Positions 28,418-40,300 of a stretch of 64,000 nucleotides of DNA are shown here, one piece after another. Each line of letters opens with the position of its first letter. The first letter of the stretch is position 1. Below the pieces are notes generated by a model. The model was not told where the DNA came from, did not search any database, and saw only the letters and a program-made list of their open reading frames with translations. Origin of the DNA: Daucus carota subsp. sativus (Eukaryota; Streptophyta; Magnoliopsida; Apiales; Apiaceae); NCBI RefSeq assembly GCF_001625215.2, contig NC_030383.2, forward strand, positions 48,356,380 to 48,420,379. Reading direction: 5' to 3'. The position numbers were made by a program, and so were the translations under genes.

Positions 28418-29151
28418 ATGGCAAACCAGATTCATGATCAAGTTCCTTGCTTGCATTGCCATCCAGAAAGCTTCATTAGAATGGTAATTATTTTTGGCTT
28501 TCCCACTTTAATATTAGTTGTTGCCAATCTTCTTATATGCTGTACTCAGGGCCGGCTCACTAGTAAGGCCAACTAAGAGTCTGTACCGCTTATTATTGTT
28601 ACATTATAAGCTTAGTTATTGATTAAGATATTTTCATATCTGTAGGTTCAGCATTTGATAGAGAGATGCTTGCTCTTAAACATGAGCCGGGAAGACTGCA
28701 TTGCTGCTCTACAAGAGCATGCAAACATAGACCCCATCATCACTATTACAGGTACGAATCCATATAAATCCATGCAGTGAGCCACTTCATTTAGTGATGA
28801 TGTACATATGTATGTGTTGTAAGCATTAAGATAAGTAATAGTAGGAGGATTGAATTGCAGTTTGGGAAGAACTGAGGAAAGAAAACTCGAGTTTCTTCGA
28901 GTCATACGACGTCCATGCAGCTTCCTCAGAAAATCAATCGATGATCAGCAGTAGCAGTGGTTAGTATTCTTCCATGACTACTCACTCCGGGCTTCTTAAC
29001 TGATCATATGGAATAGTTTTCTGTGACTTAATTTGATGAAATCTCTTTACTGATTGCAGGTGACAGTGGATCAAATGAACTTGAATCCAGTTTAACAAAA
29101 GAAGAGAAGACGTGGGGTGATCAAGAAGAATTATCATGTTGCCAATACTAA
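28418..29151 (+). CDS. Plant protein of unknown function 1589 family (A_thal_3526 domain)
   Basis: Four exons, 28418-28483, 28646-28751, 28861-28959 and 29060-29151, join in frame to 120 residues. The core of about 55 residues (from VQHLIERCLLLNMS through TVWEELRKENSSFF) matches what I know of the plant-only family 'plant protein 1589 of unknown function'. That family is a short helical domain followed by a variable tail. Here the tail is Ser- and Glu-rich and ends in SCCQY. There is no signal peptide or membrane segment. The biochemical role is not known. The ATG is the first after the TATA box at a suitable distance. The family call rests on remembered pattern, not a search. Confidence 0.8.
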
Positions 29152-30212
29152 CAAGAGACTCCTAGCTTCAGATAATACCGCTACTGTATATTGTACTTTG
29201 GCAACTCTGTTTTGTTAATTTAATCTCCTTTAAAAACCTTTGTGTTGCATACTTCCATAGAGGTGTGGATTAGATGTCCAAGATATGTTTTCCAAAACAG
29301 ACAAGATAACAGATATTTTATCAAATTATTTGGAGTCATGTGTAATCCGGCCTCTCGAACTAAAATTTTTAATCTTGCAAATAAACTCAAAAATTCGATT
29401 CAATTAAATTTAGTGTATATATCACACATATAGTGGTATAATTTGTAAGTGACTAAGTGGTGTGGAATAAAATTTTGTGTAGAACTTGCTATTATCATAA
29501 ATTTCAAAGGTTGAACTCGAATAAAATATTGAAATAACTTTAAGTTGGTTTTGAAGTCGATTAAATTATTACTATGTCTAATATGATATTATGATATTTT
29601 GAAGGAAGACCTGACTCACTCAGTTACTCGAAATTTCTATCATTCGAAATTCATCATATGTATATAATTAAAGAAAATAGAGAGAAATAATTTAAAATTT
29701 GTAAGTGATTAAACTGTGTGTGAAAGAATTAGAAGTCCGAAAATAAAACTAACATTGTCAGCTTTTCATAAGGGTTTCTGATTTTTCACGCAAACGGATT
29801 ACAAAAAACAAAAACATGTTCGGAAGCCGGATTTCCAGACAGGCATTCGGTTAAAATCTCTCACACAGTCGCAAAGACAGAAATGGTATACATTTGGACA
29901 GAGGTCGGTGCAGTTTTATAAATTAATTAAAAACAAATCTAAGTAAGAGTTTATTATTTTCAGAATAAATTTTTTGAATAATATATAATAAAAATGTTTT
30001 AAAATATACATTAAATAGATGCCAAATAATAAAGATGTGTATAATAATAATTTGGACCAATAAAAAATGACAGGACAATATTCTAGCGATTAATCGGGAA
30101 ATCGGGGATTAATCGAAAAGATTAATCGGAGCATTAATCGGACATATATTATTTCTAGGGGCGGTCGGAATACATTCTAGCGATTAATCGGAGCATCAAT
30201 TGGACATATATT
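29152..30212. other. Intergenic DNA left of the complete Tat element
   Basis: Probable 3' UTR of the DUF1589 gene, then AT-rich DNA. At about 29695-29815 there is a decayed copy of the hAT-like MITE found at 56064 (shared AAGTGATTAAACTG, then similar spacing of AGAA-TCC-GAAA and TTTTTCACGCAAACG). At 30080-30205 short GATTAATCGG words recur six or so times. The retrotransposon inserted at the edge of that cluster. Confidence 0.5.
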
Positions 30213-30641
30213 TGTTATAGAACTAAAAACGGGGGTGAGCGATTCGTGCTTTGGACTGGTCTCAGTGCGAGATGCCTACGTATCTTCTGCGTGGAGAAGA
30301 ATCAAGTCCAAAACGTAGTTCTAGTTACGAGGGGTAGAGCCCTTTATATAGGCGCTTCGGAGTTAGAAGTCGGATGGAAGTATGTTTCCGTGTATCAGAC
30401 TTCTTATCGAAGTATGCCTCGAGGCAAGAGATAAGATAGAACTCTTATCTTTCCGTTGCTGATATTTATTCGAACTCCGTGATGTTTATCCGCTAGAATC
30501 AGATGTATTGTAGAATTTAGACTTGTAACTAGACCTATAACTGGGCCTCTATTAATTAATTACGGAATTAATATCTCAGGCCCTATTTAACTGGGCTTTA
30601 GTATTCTGGGGCTTTTAATATCAAATACTATTTCCGACCCA
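30213..30641 (-). repeat. 3' LTR of the complete Tat element
   Basis: 429 bases from TGTTATAG to GACCCA. On the minus strand it carries a TATA box, TATATAAAG (plus 30342-30350). It differs from the other LTR at four single bases. Confidence 0.97.
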
Positions 30642-30646
30642 TATCA

Positions 30647-30662
30647 TTTGCCCCCCAACTTT
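30647..30662 (-). other. Polypurine tract
   Basis: On the minus strand AAGTTGGGGGGCAAA lies five bases before the 3' LTR, the expected place for the primer of plus-strand DNA synthesis. Confidence 0.8.
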
Positions 30663-31238
30663 CGACAAGTTTCGTAGAAACTTTTCAAAAGTTGCTGAGA
30701 CCTTATCGGCTTTCCGAGCTTCATTCATTACGCGAGAAAGCTAACTTCTGCCAATTCTTATCACCCAAGGTCTGAAGTTCCATAAATAGCGCAAGGATCT
30801 CACTGATCTTGACTACTTTGAAATAATTCGAGAGATGATTTGAATTGACTGTATAGTAAAGATAGCTCTGTTTCGTATCCTTCGGGATTGCATTTCATAT
30901 TTTGTTGGAATATCAGAAGATACGAGTCCTTTTTATCTGTACAACAAGTATCCTTTTCAGATGTATGCTTGTAATGGTGCTTTCGAGCATTTCCGTATTT
31001 TTTCAGGGCTAAATTCAAATTAATTGGAATTTTTATGATTAAATTCCAATTTTCTAGAATTTTTCGAGCCTTTAAATAATTTTCAAAATATTTTTTTGAA
31101 ATTAAGATCCCAATTTTACTATTTTTCCTGATTTTTCAGGAATTTTTCCTGTATTTTTCCAATTTTTAGGAATCCTCAGAATTTAATTAAAGAATTAAAT
31201 AATTCTTTAATTTGATCAATCAACCCTTGAATGGAATG

Positions 31239-31696
31239 TGTCTCCTGGGCGTGCTTTGCCACGCCAAGGAGACATATTCACTGCCACGCCTAGGAGACAT
31301 GTCTCCTGGGCGTGGTTGCTTTAAGCCAGCCAAGGCTGGTTCGTGTGGTGCTTCCTTGGCGTGTCTTGCCACGCCAAGGGGGCATGTCACCTACCACGCC
31401 AAGGAGACATATCTCCTTGGCGTGGATGAGTTAGCCACCCGTGGCTAAGTGCTATGTTGCTTCCTTGGCGTGCGTGGGCACGCCAAGGAGACATGTTTGC
31501 TCAGGGTGTCTCCTGGGCGTTGATGGATGAGGCCTATCTGGGCTGACCAAGATGATGCTTCCTTGGCGTGCCTTACAACGCCAAGGAAGCACGTTATTTA
31601 TCAGGCCTAGGAGATATGTCTCCTGGGCGTGGATGAGCGTAACTTTCCACAGATTGAAGAAATAGTTGTCCCTTAGGCGTGCTACGCCGCGCCTAA
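31239..31696. repeat. Cluster of about eight GC-rich palindromes
   Basis: The words CACGCC-AAGGAGACAT and their complement (TCTCCTTGGCGTG) recur in inverted pairs. Pairs are at 31239-31274, 31284-31315, 31354-31379, 31394-31425, 31462-31489, 31558-31589, 31605-31630 and 31673-31696. Those at 31284 and 31394 are near-perfect 32-bp palindromes with almost no loop. The surrounding DNA is AT-rich, so the cluster stands out. It lies between the 3' LTR and the antisense promoter. Confidence 0.9.
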
Positions 31697-32122
31697 AGAG
31701 CAAAGTTTTGAACCCACGCCAAGATAATATAGTCACTTTATGGCTTTAATGAAATGGCCATTTATTTTTCAAGTAAACGACGCCTTTGCTCAACAAGTGA
31801 ATGTTCCCTAGGCGTTGCATGCCCCGCCAAGGAGACATGGCAGGTGCCACGCGTAGAGGATGTGTTTTGGGAGCCAAGTAGCGTTATATGTTGTGGGCCT
31901 TAGTCTACAACTTGTCAGGCCTATTTAGCTTATTATTCTTTTACTTTATTTTTGTGAGTGTCTTCAGGAATTCTCGAGACCCTTCTAGAATAGGTACGAA
32001 TTTTTCAAATTTATGGGCTTCCCGCCTCTGACACGGCTTAATGACCGGCCCAAGGCCCATTTTACAGGCTGTAGCCAGTTCATTTTAGGGTTTACCGGCA
32101 AGTGAACCGGTTGTGGATTGCC

Positions 32123-32130
32123 TATATAAT
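32123..32130 (+). promoter_or_regulatory. TATA box for the antisense gene of the complete Tat element
   Basis: TATATAAT on the plus strand, 270 bases before the ATG at 32400, followed by a pyrimidine-rich leader (TTCACTTCTCATTTCACTCC). It would drive transcription opposite to gag-pol. Confidence 0.65.
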
Positions 32131-32399
32131 GGGTGACTGAGAGTTCACTTCTCATTTCACTCCAAAATTTCCAAGTTTAAGTGCTAGAAAACCCTCCCAC
32201 ACACTCTCAAAAATTCTCTAGTTTCTCGGCGAATTCTTAGGCGTATCTCCGGCAATCTTCAAGTTCTTTCCAGATTCCGGCCGATATTCAAGGGTTTTCC
32301 AGTTTTCCGGGCGATCTTCAAAAATTTCCCAGGTTCCGATCAATCTTCATCTTTTCTTCATTCATTTCTGGGTTTCAAACCTTCATCACAAAGATATCA

Positions 32400-34355
32400 A
32401 TGGCGGATTCTTCATCCTCTCAACAATCTCAACAATCTCAGCTATCCCAGCCTCCTGTGGCCACCGCCAAGGTCAATCGAGGTAAAAAATCTCTCGTCCA
32501 TGCAAGTGTTTTTTCTCTTCGTGACTTGCTTTCTGAATTCGGCCAAGCTTTTCCAAATTTACTCCATTTAGATGCATATAAATTTCCTTCCAAATATGAT
32601 CAAAAGGACGTTGATGCCATAGCCTATCTTTTTGGCATCAATGGGCCTTATAGTGCCGTGGCCCCAGGCCCAAATGACCGAGCCTGCTATCCCAAACCTG
32701 GGGCCCTTAGAATTTACAAAGAAACTTTTTACGCGGGCTTCAGATTGCCTCCTCCAGAGTTCGTTTTTAGACTTCTGGCCGAGGCCCGCGTTTGTCCGAC
32801 CCAACTCCAGCCCAATGGCTGGAAATTTATTTACTGCTTTTTAGTCCAGTGCAAAAAGCACGGCATCGAGCCCAGTGTCTCGGTGTTTAGATACCTCTTC
32901 AAATTCGTTAATGCGCCCAACGACGAGGGTTGGGTCAAGATCCAATATAGGACCTTGGCCCGTAGCATCTTTGTTTCAGGCTCCGCCCCTGACTCACTTC
33001 CCCACTGGAAGAAACAGTGGTTTCATTTATATTTAAATGAGGGGAATTGGGCCGACTATTTTTATTCGGACTTTAGCAAAGCCGAAGATGGGCCTGTTAG
33101 GTCCCTAAGGTTGGGGGTGGAGGAAGAGGCCGCAATAAAAATCTTGACCGGGGACTGCCTCCACCATTGCTCCGTCCTTGTTTCTGAGGCCTCGCTCCAG
33201 GAACACGGGCTTAGCGATTTGGGCCCCGAGGGTATTTTACTTTTACCCCTTCCTTTTTTTTTTTTTTTTTGGGCCGTATCTATTTATCATGTGTTCTAAT
33301 TATTTCTTGTCTTTGTGTTCGCAGCCCAGGAAAGATTGAACACAATCTTTGCAAAAAGGGAGAAGGCCGCGGCGAAAGCTGTACCGGCCGAGGTCCAGCG
33401 GGTCAAGAGGCCCAGGAAGAGTGGGGCCCAAGAGGTAGTGGAGAGGGTCCCTACCTTTTTGGCTCCAAGGCCCAAGACTGTGGATGAGGACCCGAGTCCT
33501 TACGTGGTCCAATGGGGCCTTTTAAACAAGGACACGATTGTGGGGGACGCCCGGGCCGCTGCGGAGTGGTCCAAGAACGTGGTGACCCCTCGCGACCGGG
33601 CCCACGTGGTGGAGTCCTCAGAAGACCTCCAAATAGAGATGTTGGGGGCCCAGGCTGTGGCGACGGTAAAGCCCATTTTTCTTTCTATGTCATTTCTTTA
33701 CTTAGAAATATTTCTTCCGTTATGTTTTACTTAGTCTTTTTTGCTTGCTTTCTCGCAGATGAACACCTATCTCCAGGCGGCCGTCCACAACCTGAAAACG
33801 GTGAGGGCGGAGAAGGCGATCGCGGAACGCGACCGCGATCGTTATTTCGAAGCCTCAACTGCCAACTTCGAGCAGTTCAGGAGGGTGGAGGCCGAGTTGG
33901 TGGCCGAGCAAGAGAAGGTACGGTCGTTGGAGGCCGAGCTGGAGAGGGTGCGCCGGGAGGCGATTGCGGACTATAAGGCGTAGCCGGAGTTCGCCGATCT
34001 CCTTGCGGCGGAGTACGACTCTTCCTTCCACGAGACCTTCAAATCTTGCTGGGAGAGAATCATAGATGAAGTGGGGGCCCAAGTCGAGGGGGTCACACTG
34101 GAACGGTTCCCGGTTCCTGTACTTCCCGGAGAAGAAACCCCTTCTCCGATGGCGGTAGAGGATCTCGGTGACTCGCACCCATTCGATTCCCAAGATGGTG
34201 GGGTCCCTACTGAGACTCTTGTGATCGAGGATCCCAAGCGGATCGAGGAGGGTCTCGAGGAGGAGGTCGAGGCCCAAGATGAGGAGACCCGGGAGGAGGA
34301 GGCCCAAGAGCAAGAGAAGGCCCAAGATGACATCTTTGATGACGGGCTTCCCTAG
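32400..34355 (+). CDS. Antisense ORF protein of Tat element 2 (Transposase_28-like), with an internal TAG
   Basis: Plus-strand gene inside the minus-strand element. Exons 32400-33231, 33325-33665 and 33759 onward have GT-AG ends and intron phases 1 and 0, the same as in the other Tat element. The N-terminus is Ser/Gln-rich. Then comes a Transposase_28-like region (YKETFYAGFRLPPPEF, PNGWKFIYCFLVQCKKHG), a basic middle part (KREKAAAKAV), and a coiled coil rich in Glu and Arg. A TAG at 33981-33983 stops the frame after 465 residues. The same frame then stays open to 34355 with a strongly acidic tail. So the TAG may be a recent nonsense change or a natural end with a decayed extension. The frame reading on from 33231 into the intron ends at 33299 and is not the gene. 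The role is unknown. Confidence 0.75.
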
Positions 34356-34827
34356 ACTAGGCCTTCCTTCAGCCCTGCGCGGCTTATTTTGGAAACTATT
34401 ATTCGGATATTTATACCCTTCGGGATTTTAACTTATATTAAATTCTCTTTTGTCTTACTTTTTTAATCTCGCATATTCAGCATTCTTTACTTAGAATACT
34501 TTTGGTAAGATTAATTTAAATCTCAGAATAATCCTCGGGATTTTAATCAGAGTTGTTCTTACTTAAAATTTTTAAACTCTGAAACTGACTATTTCAAGTC
34601 CAAACTTAGGATGTTCATCTTCAATGTGTAAGTTCGATCAGAATTTGCGAACTTTTCATCGAACAAAATACAAGTATAAGCAAAAATTACTTGGATAAAG
34701 AAGCTAGATAATCCTCAGGACTTTATTATAAAAGAAATAACTATTTCTGGAAGTCAACTACATGGCAGTGGTCAACATGACCTTATTTTCGTGGTAACTA
34801 CTAACTTTTGTTATCACAGAGTAGATA

Positions 34828-37800
34828 TTAAATATAATATATCTTTAAGTTGGTCGCATGCCAACTTCTAGGGACTTCAACTCCTTCCAAGGTTTGAAGC
34901 TTGTATGAGCCATGGCCTGTGACAGTCTTAACTTGGTAGGGGCCTTCCCAATTTGGAGCCATCTTGCCTTTGGGACCTACCCCTGAAGCCTCAATTTTTC
35001 TAAGTACCAGATCTCCTTCCCTGAAATATCGCTCCTTAACCCGTAGGTTATAGTAATAGGAAGCTCGTTTCTGGTTTTCCACAATCTTAGCATGAGCTTC
35101 GTCACGAATCTCATCGATCATATCAAGCGCCAGTCTCATACCTTCTTCATTGGCTCCCGGCTCGTACTGCTGGACCCTGGAGGATGTATGAGTGATCTCA
35201 AGCGGCACCACTGCCTCGGCTCCATAAGCCAGCTGAAAGGGGGTTGCCCCAGTTGAAACCTTGCAAGTGGTTCGATACGCCCATAGTATAGGAAGTATGT
35301 CATCGGCCCATGATCCCTGGGCCTTCTCAACTCTTTTCTTCAGCCCATCGAGGATTATTCTATTGGCCACCTCAGCTTGTCCATTAGCTTGAGGGTGAGC
35401 AACTGAAGTAAAGCGTAACTCGATCGAGTAGTCCTCACAATAACTTTTAAACTCAGCGTTATTGAACTGAGTCCCATTGTCTGTAACCATGACTCGGGGT
35501 ATTCCGTACCTGCAAATAATGTTTTCCCACACAAACTGAGCAACCTGCTTGGTGGTTATCTTGGCCAGTGGTTTGGCCTCAATCCACTTAGTAAAATAGT
35601 CAATAGCTACCAACAGAAACTTCCTTTGCGCGCTAGCAAGTGGGAAAGGTCCAAGAATATCCATCCCCCACATTACGAAGGGGATAGGAGTATTGATGGA
35701 TGTCAGCATCTCAGGTGGCTGTCGTACAACAGGTGCAAACCTTTGACAACGATCACACCTTTTCACATAGTCTTGAGCATGCTTTAGCATATCTGGCCAA
35801 TAGAATCCAAGGCGAGTTACTTTATGAGCCAATGCTCTTCCACCGAGGTGTTGGCCACATACCCCTTCATGAACTTCTCTAAGGGCTTCTCGAGCCTCAT
35901 CCGGCCTCAAACATCTTAAATAAGGGATCACAAACGATTTTCTATATAAGACCCCCTCAATGAGTACATACTTAAGGGCCCTTACCTGTATCTTTCGTGC
36001 TTCATCAGCATTAGGCGGCAGATGACCACTTTGTAAATATAACTTAATCTCATCCATCCAAGTGGCCCCTGTGTCAATGGGAGCAACTAACTTTGCTTCG
36101 ATGCTAGGGGTTCTTAAAACCTGATAATAAACACTTCCTGAGCATACCTCATCATCGGAGGATGCAAATTGCGATAAGGCATCAGCCTTGGTATTCTCCT
36201 CCCTTGGCACATATTCTACCAAGCATTCTTCGAATAGTGCCATCTGGGTCTTTACAATCCTTAGATATTTCAGCATAGTCTCCTCACGGGCTTCAAATTC
36301 ACCATTCACTTGGAAGACTACAAGCTTTGAGTCACCACAGACCTTCAAATTCTTTACCCTCAAGGTTCTAGCTAGACCAAGTCCAGCTATCAATGCTTCA
36401 TACTCTGCTTCATTATTGGTGGTCGGAAAGTCTAGCTTAATAGCATATTCCACAGTAAAGCCATCAGGGCTTTGGAGTACAAGCCCTGCACCACTACCTT
36501 TTGTTTTTGAAGCCCCGTCAAAAAATAGTAGCCAATATTCTTTAGGTTTTTCTTCCTTAGTAGGTTCTTCTACCTTGTCTCCTTGCCCCCCAACTTCCTG
36601 GTTGCTAATGGTGCATTCAACTAGGAAGTCAGCTAAGGCCTGAGCTTTAATCGCCGTTCGAGGTTTGTATCGGATATCAAATTCTCCAAGCTCAATGGCC
36701 CACTTGATCAATCTTCCACTAGCCTTAGGGCTATGTATAACATTTCGGAGAGGTTGGTCTGTCAGGACTTCTATCTTATGAGACTGAAAGTAAGGTCTCA
36801 ACTTCCTCGAGGTCGTAATCATGGCCAAAGCAAACTTTTCGATCACTGAGTAATTGAGCTCCGCTCCATGCAGAACCTTGCTCACATAGTATACTGGTTT
36901 CTAGACTTTGGATTCCTCCCGAACCAAGACGACACTTAGCGCTTGTTCCGAGACAGCTAAGTATACATACAGGGTTTCACCCTCTACGGGTTTTGATAAG
37001 AGTGGTGGCTCTGCCATATATTTCTTTAGATGTTCGAAGGCCACTTGGCTCTCATCCGTCCATTCAAAATTCTTAACCTTCTTTAATGCTTTGAAGAAAG
37101 GCAAGCACTTGTCTCCTGACTTGGATACAAACCTCCCCAAGGCTGCAATTCTTCCTGTCAGTTTCTGAACATCCCTTACACTCTTTGGGGGTTCCATATC
37201 TAGGATAGCTTTTATCTTGTCGGGGTTGGCTTCAATACCACGCTTTGAGACCATTAGACCCAGGAATTTCCCAGAACCGACCCCAAAGGCACACTTAGCT
37301 GGGTTTAACATCATCTTATGCGTCCTCAGGACTTCAAAGGCCTCTTTAAGGTGTTCAAGGTGATCCGCTTTGTTCAAGCTTTTCACCAACATATCGTCTA
37401 CGTATACCTCCATAGTCTTTCCAATCAGATGTTTAAACATCTTGTTTGCAAGGCGTTGGTACGTTGCTCCTGCATTCTTAAGTCCAAAGGCCATAACCAA
37501 ATAACAAAATACACCAAAGTCAGTGATAAACGATACCTTGGGTACATCGTCCTTGTCCATCCGGATCTGATTATATCCGCTGAAACCATCCATGAAGCTC
37601 AGCATCTCATGACCAGCGGTGGCGTCTATTAACGTGTCTATCCTTGGAAGAGGGAAACAATCCTTGGGACAAGCATCATTCAGATCAGTGAAGTCTACAC
37701 ACATCCTCCACTTTCCATTGGCCTTCTTGACCATAACAGGGTTCGCCAACCATTCTGGAAATTGTATCTCTTCGATAAAACCTGCTTCCAACAACTTATC

Positions 37801-40266
37801 GACCTCTTGTTTAATGGCTTCTTGCCTTTCAGGGGCGAAGTTCCTCTTCTTCTGTTTAATAGGCTTCCTTACGGGGTTTACATTCAACTTATGTGTTATG
37901 AATGAGGGGTCGATACCTGGCATATCAGCCGCTGTCCAAGCGAAAACATCACGGTTGTTCCTCAAGAACCTCACAAACTCTTGTTTCAAATCTTCCTGGA
38001 GTAATGCTCCAACATAAGTGACCTTTTCAGGCTCTTCTGTATACAATTGGATTGGAACCAAATCTTCGGCAGGCTTGCCTCTCCTTTCCTCTTCTTCTCG
38101 GACATCAAGGTCCTCTATCGGTAATACTTGCCCCCCGGCTCCTCCAGATCTTAATGCCCCAATATAACAGCTTCGGGCCATTTTCTGGTCTCCTAATTCT
38201 TCCCCAATTCCGTTCCTAGTCGGGAATTTGATCTTCATGTGGTAAGTAGATGGGATTGCTTTAAAAGCATGTATTCCAGTCCTCCCAAGGATGGCATTAT
38301 AGGTTGATGAGGCTTTAACGACCAAGAAATTTACCATGCACGTGGCTTGTCTGGGTTCGGTACCCATAGTTACTGGAAGTTGGATCATGCCTTCAATTTT
38401 GGTTTCCACATTGTTGAAGCCATATATAGGCATGTCTGAGGGTGTTAACTGAGTATCAGAATACCCCATCTTTTCATAAGCATCATAGAACAAGATATCC
38501 ACCGAGGCTCCATTATCAACAAGCACTCTCTTTACGGACGAGTTTCCAATCACTGGGGTAATTACTAAAGGGTCATCATGAGGAAATTTCACCTTTTCAA
38601 GGTCGATATTGTCGAATGCTAGAGCATAATCAATTTTTGCCCGCTTCGGAGGTTCTCCAACTATATTCATCACTTCCCTTGCATAAGCCTTTCTTGAATT
38701 GCTTGAAGTGCTTGCAGCGGTAGGTCCTCCGGAGATTATATTAATAACAGGCCCTCGAGGCTGAGTTCTTTTGTCATCATTGTCTCTTCCACGATTATCA
38801 CCGTCTCGATGATTCTTGTCTCCATCCTTGGTAAATTTGGATAACTTGCCTCTTCGGATCAAGAACTCAATCTCATCCTTCAACTGTCGGCAATCATCAG
38901 TCTTATGTCCTGTATCCTTATGAAATCGACAATACAGGTCTTTGTTTCGTTTCTCCGGGTCGGTCCTTATAGGCTTCGGCCATCTTACACTTTCATCCTT
39001 TTCGATTTCCAGTAGGATTTGGCTTCTCGGGGCATTGAGCCTAGCATACTCCGTGAATCTTGGTCCCGCCTTCTTCTTAGCAGGAGATTTTTCATCGTCG
39101 TCCCTCTTGGGATATTTGTTCTCAGCATTGTACTCGGCGTCGTTTCCGCGTTTCTTGAAGTTGGTATTCGGTCCCTGATTGTTCTGGGATTTTCTCAAAC
39201 TTTCCTCCGCCTTTATATACTTTCCGGCTCTCTCTTGTAAATCGTTCATATTGTCCGGAGCCCTCTTGGCTAGGGATCGGCGAAAATTGTCATCAGTGGT
39301 GCCTTGTTGGAGGGCAATCATGGCCACCTTCTGATCAAGGTCTGGGACCTTCAAGGCTTCTTTGGTAAAACGATTCATATACTCCCGGAGTGATTCGTTC
39401 TTACCTTGATGCAAATTCATTAGGGAGGCCGAGCTCTTAGCATGTGTTTTGTTTCCAACAAATTGCCCTATGAAAGCCCTGCTCAAGTCAGCAAAACAAG
39501 AGATAGAATTAGGGGGTAGGCGACTATACCAATGTTGGGCCATCCCACTCAAGGTTTGGGGGAAAGCTCGGCACTTGATTGCTTCAGTGACGGGCTGGAG
39601 TAACAAAGCGTTCATGAAGGTTCGAACATGATTAGCGGGATCACTCGTGCCATCGTAAGCTTTTATGGTTGGGAGCTTGAATTTTCGGGAAATCCTTGCA
39701 CTCATGATTTCTTGCGTAAAAGGGGGAACCGGGTTATCAGGATCGCCTGCTGGTAACAAGTGAATTTGATTCATCACGGTTTGACGAGGGTTTTCATCCC
39801 TAGATTCCGGGGGTTGCATCCTTGCCTGGTCTCTTTTTAACCGTGCGATTTCCTCTTCATAGGCCCGGATCCTTTCCTCATAAGTTATTGGCCCCCGGGG
39901 CTCATTAGTTTCTTGCCTATGGCGGCGTCGACGGTGTCGATCAGCATCTCTCCTCCTTCGAGGGGGTGTATCATGCTCCTGCTCCGATTCGGAAGAGTCG
40001 TAGTCAGTTACATGCACATAGTCATCTCTTGTGCCTCCACGGGTGGTTGTAGTGACCGTTGAGTAATGTGTGCCGACGTCGGTGATGGTTGCAATTACTC
40101 GAGTCAGAGGGGGCAGCGAGCCAAAAGTCAGGGGAGTAGTAGTTTGAGCAATGGTCGTACCAAGCGGGAGGGTGGTAGTTACAGGGGTTGATTCAGTCGA
40201 GACCCCGGTGGTGGTTCGACTGCGTGGAACATGGATTTCAGAGCGTGGTCCGGTTGGGTTTGTCAT
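34828..40266 (-). pseudogene. Tat-type gag-pol with one in-frame stop
   Basis: The minus-strand frame starts at the ATG at 40264-40266, 35 bases inside the PBS-side LTR edge. In order: an Arg-rich acidic N-terminus, the capsid region (from YDGTSDPANHVRTFMNALLL), a CCHC-like knuckle (CRFHKDTGHKTDDC), protease with a DNGAS active site near 38514, RT with YVDDM near 37400, and RNase H. A TAG at 36901-36903 interrupts RNase H. The frame continues at once on the other side with more RNase H, a second RNase H-like domain (LLFFDGASKTKGSGAG, TNNEAEYEALIAG) and integrase (GMDILGP, TDNGTQF, NGQAEVAN). The end is at 34828. There are no frameshifts. The dual RNase H and integrase without chromodomain fit the Tat lineage. 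Confidence 0.93.
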
Positions 40267-40278
40267 GGTTGTTGTTTC

Positions 40279-40300
40279 CTTTCCCACAGACGGCGCCAAA
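40279..40300 (-). other. Primer binding site
   Basis: On the minus strand the LTR end is followed by TTTGGCGCCGTCTGTGGGAA. TGGCGCCGT fits the 3' end of plant tRNA-Asp (..ACGGCGCCA), while the following bases fit less well. The same TTTGGCGCCGTCTGTGGG string is familiar from other plant Tat-lineage elements. Confidence 0.8.

Noticed and set aside
31239-31696. CRISPR-like array
   Set aside because: The repeats are inverted pairs with uneven spacing in a plant retrotransposon; no direct repeat-spacer pattern and no cas genes.
33232-33299. Extension of the antisense ORF past the first exon
   Set aside because: It reads through a GT donor into a T-rich intron; the family-like protein resumes at 33325.
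40297-40299. Upstream in-frame TTG as gag start
   Set aside because: It lies in the PBS; the first ATG in frame, 40264-40266, is a better start.
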